Below the pieces are notes generated by a model. It made no database searches. It had not been told where the DNA came from and saw nothing but the letters and a program-made list of their open reading frames with translations. This document shows, piece by piece, positions 62,252 to 64,000 of a DNA stretch of 64,000 nucleotides. Origin of the DNA: an uncultured Rikenellaceae bacterium (GTDB taxonomy: Bacteria; Bacteroidota; Bacteroidia; Bacteroidales; Rikenellaceae). Each line of letters begins with the position of its first letter. Position 1 is the stretch's first letter. The stretch covers positions 124,001-188,000 of the forward strand of contig CALUND010000001.1 in the NCBI GenBank assembly GCA_944321925.1, written 5' to 3'. Both the position numbers and the translations under genes were made by a program.

Positions 62252-62677
62252 ATGAAAAGAGTTTTCAGTGCGATTTTTGCGATCGGTGCAGGTTTGTTCA
62301 TGCTTGTTTCGTGCACGACGCCCGCATCCGAATTGGATGGAAAGTGGCGTATCGTGGAGGTGGATGGCGAGGCCATAACCTCCGACAAGCCCTATCTTGA
62401 GTTCAATCCGGCCGATAGTACGGTTGCCGGATATTTGGGTTGTAACAGAACGTTTGGCCGCTGCCTGTTCTCGGCCGAAGATCCTCGGGCGATCAGCTTC
62501 TCCCGCATGGGTATGACGATGATGATGTGTCCCGAGATGGAGTTGGAAGATCGTATCTCTGCGGCGTTGCATGCGGTGGTCTCCTGCGACTATCCGGCAG
62601 CGGGAAAACTGCGGTTGCTCGATGCGGAGAAAAAAAGCGTTCTGCTTCTGCAAAAAGAGGAGAGCAAAGAAGAATAA
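62252..62677 (+). CDS. META domain lipoprotein
   Basis: 141 aa. Signal peptide with lipobox LVSCT (about Cys21). The mature part is a META/HslJ-like domain: ELDGKWRIVEVDGE at the start, GYLGCNRTFGRC with its Cys pair, and MGMTMMMCPEMELEDR, the family hallmark. Members appear in envelope-stress and novobiocin-resistance settings, but the activity is unknown. It shares the direction of the downstream OsmC gene (34-bp gap). Confidence 0.9.
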   Translation: MKRVFSAIFAIGAGLFMLVSCTTPASELDGKWRIVEVDGEAITSDKPYLEFNPADSTVAGYLGCNRTFGRCLFSAEDPRAISFSRMGMTMMMCPEMELEDRISAALHAVVSCDYPAAGKLRLLDAEKKSVLLLQKEESKEE

Positions 62678-62711
62678 TTCATTATGAATCAAAATAAACT
62701 ATAGTGATATT

Positions 62712-63122
62712 ATGGCAAAGATAGAGACGCTTTGGGTCGGCGATGGAAAGTCGAAGATTACCCATACCCAGTCCGGAACCTATATTTTTACCGATGCTCC
62801 GGTCGACAATCATGGCAAGGGCGAATATTTGTCGCCTACGGATCTGGTGGCGGCCGCATTGGGAAGCTGCATGATTACAATTATGAATATCTATGCCGTG
62901 GAGCATGGCATGGACCTGACCGGAACGCGTCTTGTTACGGAGAAGGTCATGTCTTCCGATCCCCGTCGGATTGCGGAGATTCATATCGATATCTATTTCA
63001 AGGATAAGTTTGATGCCAAGCAGCAAACCATTCTGAAACGGGTGGCCGAGACCTGTCCGGTCGGTAAGTCGCTCCATCCCGATCTCAAGCAGGATGTTCG
63101 TTTCCATTTCGGGGAGGAGTGA
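62712..63122 (+). CDS. OsmC family peroxiredoxin-like protein
   Basis: 136 aa. Small cytoplasmic thiol peroxidase type detoxifying organic hydroperoxides. Two redox Cys of the family: Cys53 in LGSCMITI and Cys115 in ETCPVGKSLH. The length and the 'LSPTDLVAAALGSC' start are those of the OsmC/YhfA subgroup, which often lacks strong peroxidase activity. It may respond to oxidative or osmotic stress. It lies 34 bp behind the META lipoprotein gene. Confidence 0.93.
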   Translation: MAKIETLWVGDGKSKITHTQSGTYIFTDAPVDNHGKGEYLSPTDLVAAALGSCMITIMNIYAVEHGMDLTGTRLVTEKVMSSDPRRIAEIHIDIYFKDKFDAKQQTILKRVAETCPVGKSLHPDLKQDVRFHFGEE

Positions 63123-63171
63123 TCCACGGAACCGTTGAGTTTGCATGAATACGGATGTAAAAATCGATTGA

Positions 63172-64000
63172 ATGAAGGGAAATAAGGTTTTATCGTTTCT
63201 GTTTGGATTGTTGTTGCTGGGTTGGGGATGTACGAAAGACCCTGCCGTGCAACCGTCTCCTGATCCGGAGCCGCCCGAGGAGGGTTCGCAGACGGAATGG
63301 GTTATTCCCGTGGTCTTTCATGTGCTCTATGAACACGCGGATGATCCGTGGGAGTCTCCCGATTATGAGGTTTTTACGCAACGCATCGAACAACTTAATC
63401 GGTTTTTCCAGGGGACGCTTTTCGATCCCTCTCAAATGAAAGACGGTCCTACCGAGAAGGTGAATGTCCGGTTTGTGCTGGCGGAACGCGATCCCGAGGG
63501 CAATCTGCTGGAGGAGCCGGGCGTGCATCGCTATCCTTATCCGGGATCGGCCAACATGTCCTACAATCGTTTCATGAATGTCGGCCGTACACTTACGGCG
63601 GATGACGAAGCGGTTCTGTGGGACCCGAACCGATATGTCAATATCTGGCTTTTCAGTTTCCTGCAGGCGATAGACAGTGAAGAGGACGAAACTTTCACAA
63701 CGGGAAGTACCTATTTGCCCTATTGTTCGTCGGCTCATCCGTTGGATAAGTTGACCGTTTGGGATTGGGCTTTCAACGAGCAGCCTTATTATATGCATGG
63801 CATGTCGCTCAACAACAACTATTTCCAACCTCCCGGACCTTCGGGGAGTATCATGGATGACGAGGGAATGTTTACGTTGTGCCATGAGATGGGGCATTAT
63901 CTGGGTTTGCGTCACGCTTTTGCCTCTGCCGAGGAGTGTGTCGATACGGATAATGCAAGCGATGACGGGTGCAGCGATACGCCGAAATACAACCGGGATG
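63172..64000 (+). CDS. M43-type (pappalysin-like) metalloprotease lipoprotein, 5' part
   Basis: 276 codons are visible from the ATG at 63172; the gene runs off the right edge. Signal peptide with lipobox LGWGCT (about Cys20) and a Pro/Glu-rich linker. The catalytic zinc motif is CHEMGHYLGLRH (HExxHxxGxxH), preceded by VIPVVFHVLYE and NIWLFSF, as in cytophagalysin/M43 enzymes. Two Cys-containing stretches follow it (AEECVD, DDGCSD). A surface-anchored secreted protease is likely. The end and any C-terminal domains are outside the window. Confidence 0.9.
   Translation, partial: MKGNKVLSFLFGLLLLGWGCTKDPAVQPSPDPEPPEEGSQTEWVIPVVFHVLYEHADDPWESPDYEVFTQRIEQLNRFFQGTLFDPSQMKDGPTEKVNVRFVLAERDPEGNLLEEPGVHRYPYPGSANMSYNRFMNVGRTLTADDEAVLWDPNRYVNIWLFSFLQAIDSEEDETFTTGSTYLPYCSSAHPLDKLTVWDWAFNEQPYYMHGMSLNNNYFQPPGPSGSIMDDEGMFTLCHEMGHYLGLRHAFASAEECVDTDNASDDGCSDTPKYNRD

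Noticed and set aside
1..64000. A mobile island or defence system
   Set aside because: No integrase, transposase, attachment repeats, restriction genes or phage genes were seen; composition and gene content look core throughout.

Overview
The window reads as a chromosomal segment of a moderately GC-rich member of the Bacteroidota, probably Rikenellaceae and Alistipes-like (inference). Grounds: Bacteroidota -7 boxes (TAnnTTTG, several with a TTTG -33 box 19-21 nt upstream) in front of many genes; DUF4998 and DUF5000-type lipoproteins of the kind that accompany SusC/SusD systems; ExbB with a signal peptide followed by two ExbD proteins; DUF4251, DUF4254 and PepSY-like small secreted proteins; and the gene order acpP-fabF-rnc with purN divergent. 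I see no rRNA, insertion sequence, integrase, prophage or CRISPR array. The content is mostly core genome, dense and in short operons on both strands.

Layout. 1-1407: tail of a surface-lipoprotein (PUL-type) operon. 1790-4326 (-): a two-subunit M16 protease operon. 4522-8070: pyruvate:ferredoxin oxidoreductase. 8635-11091: CD225 and DUF2752 membrane proteins, a secreted esterase and an AraC regulator. 11158-13889: greA (-) divergent from obg and type I asparaginase. 14046-16549: tRNA-Ser(GGA) and an exbB-unknown-exbD-exbD energy-transduction operon. 16603-17409: a gene-free stretch with a pure-purine tract and a decayed tandem repeat. 17410-23471 (-): a lipoprotein, a two-component system, and a glycosyltransferase/methyltransferase/CvfB operon. 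23542-28719: nitrilase-type amidase, uvrA, DUF4251, ispF (-). 28998-35827: aminoacyl-histidine dipeptidase, valS (-), lon.

36140-46004: tandem PepSY-like proteins, a PatB-type aminotransferase (-), rluB, rpmE type B, a beta-barrel, phoH, purC, a second aminoacyl-histidine dipeptidase and a lipid kinase. 46054-53584: an MBL-fold lipoprotein (-), a TlpA-like lipoprotein, glyA (-), fabG, then mdh, gcvH, GT9 and DUF4254 (-). 53918-55591: a LysM glucosaminidase and an unknown protein. 55956-59019 (-): acpP-fabF-rnc-radC. 59175-64000: purN fused to pepE, yraN, waaA, a META lipoprotein, an OsmC protein and the start of an M43-type metalloprotease.

The most unusual item is the PurN-PepE fusion at 59175-60461. 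One uninterrupted frame encodes a complete GAR transformylase followed by a complete S51 aspartyl dipeptidase, and both active sites look intact. Secondary points are the inverted repeat hugging the response-regulator start codon, interlocked divergent promoters between acpP and purN, repeats in the gene-free stretches, a UvrA with a modified zinc module, and several conserved small proteins of unknown function set in informative contexts. I found no defence island or clearly new multi-gene system.
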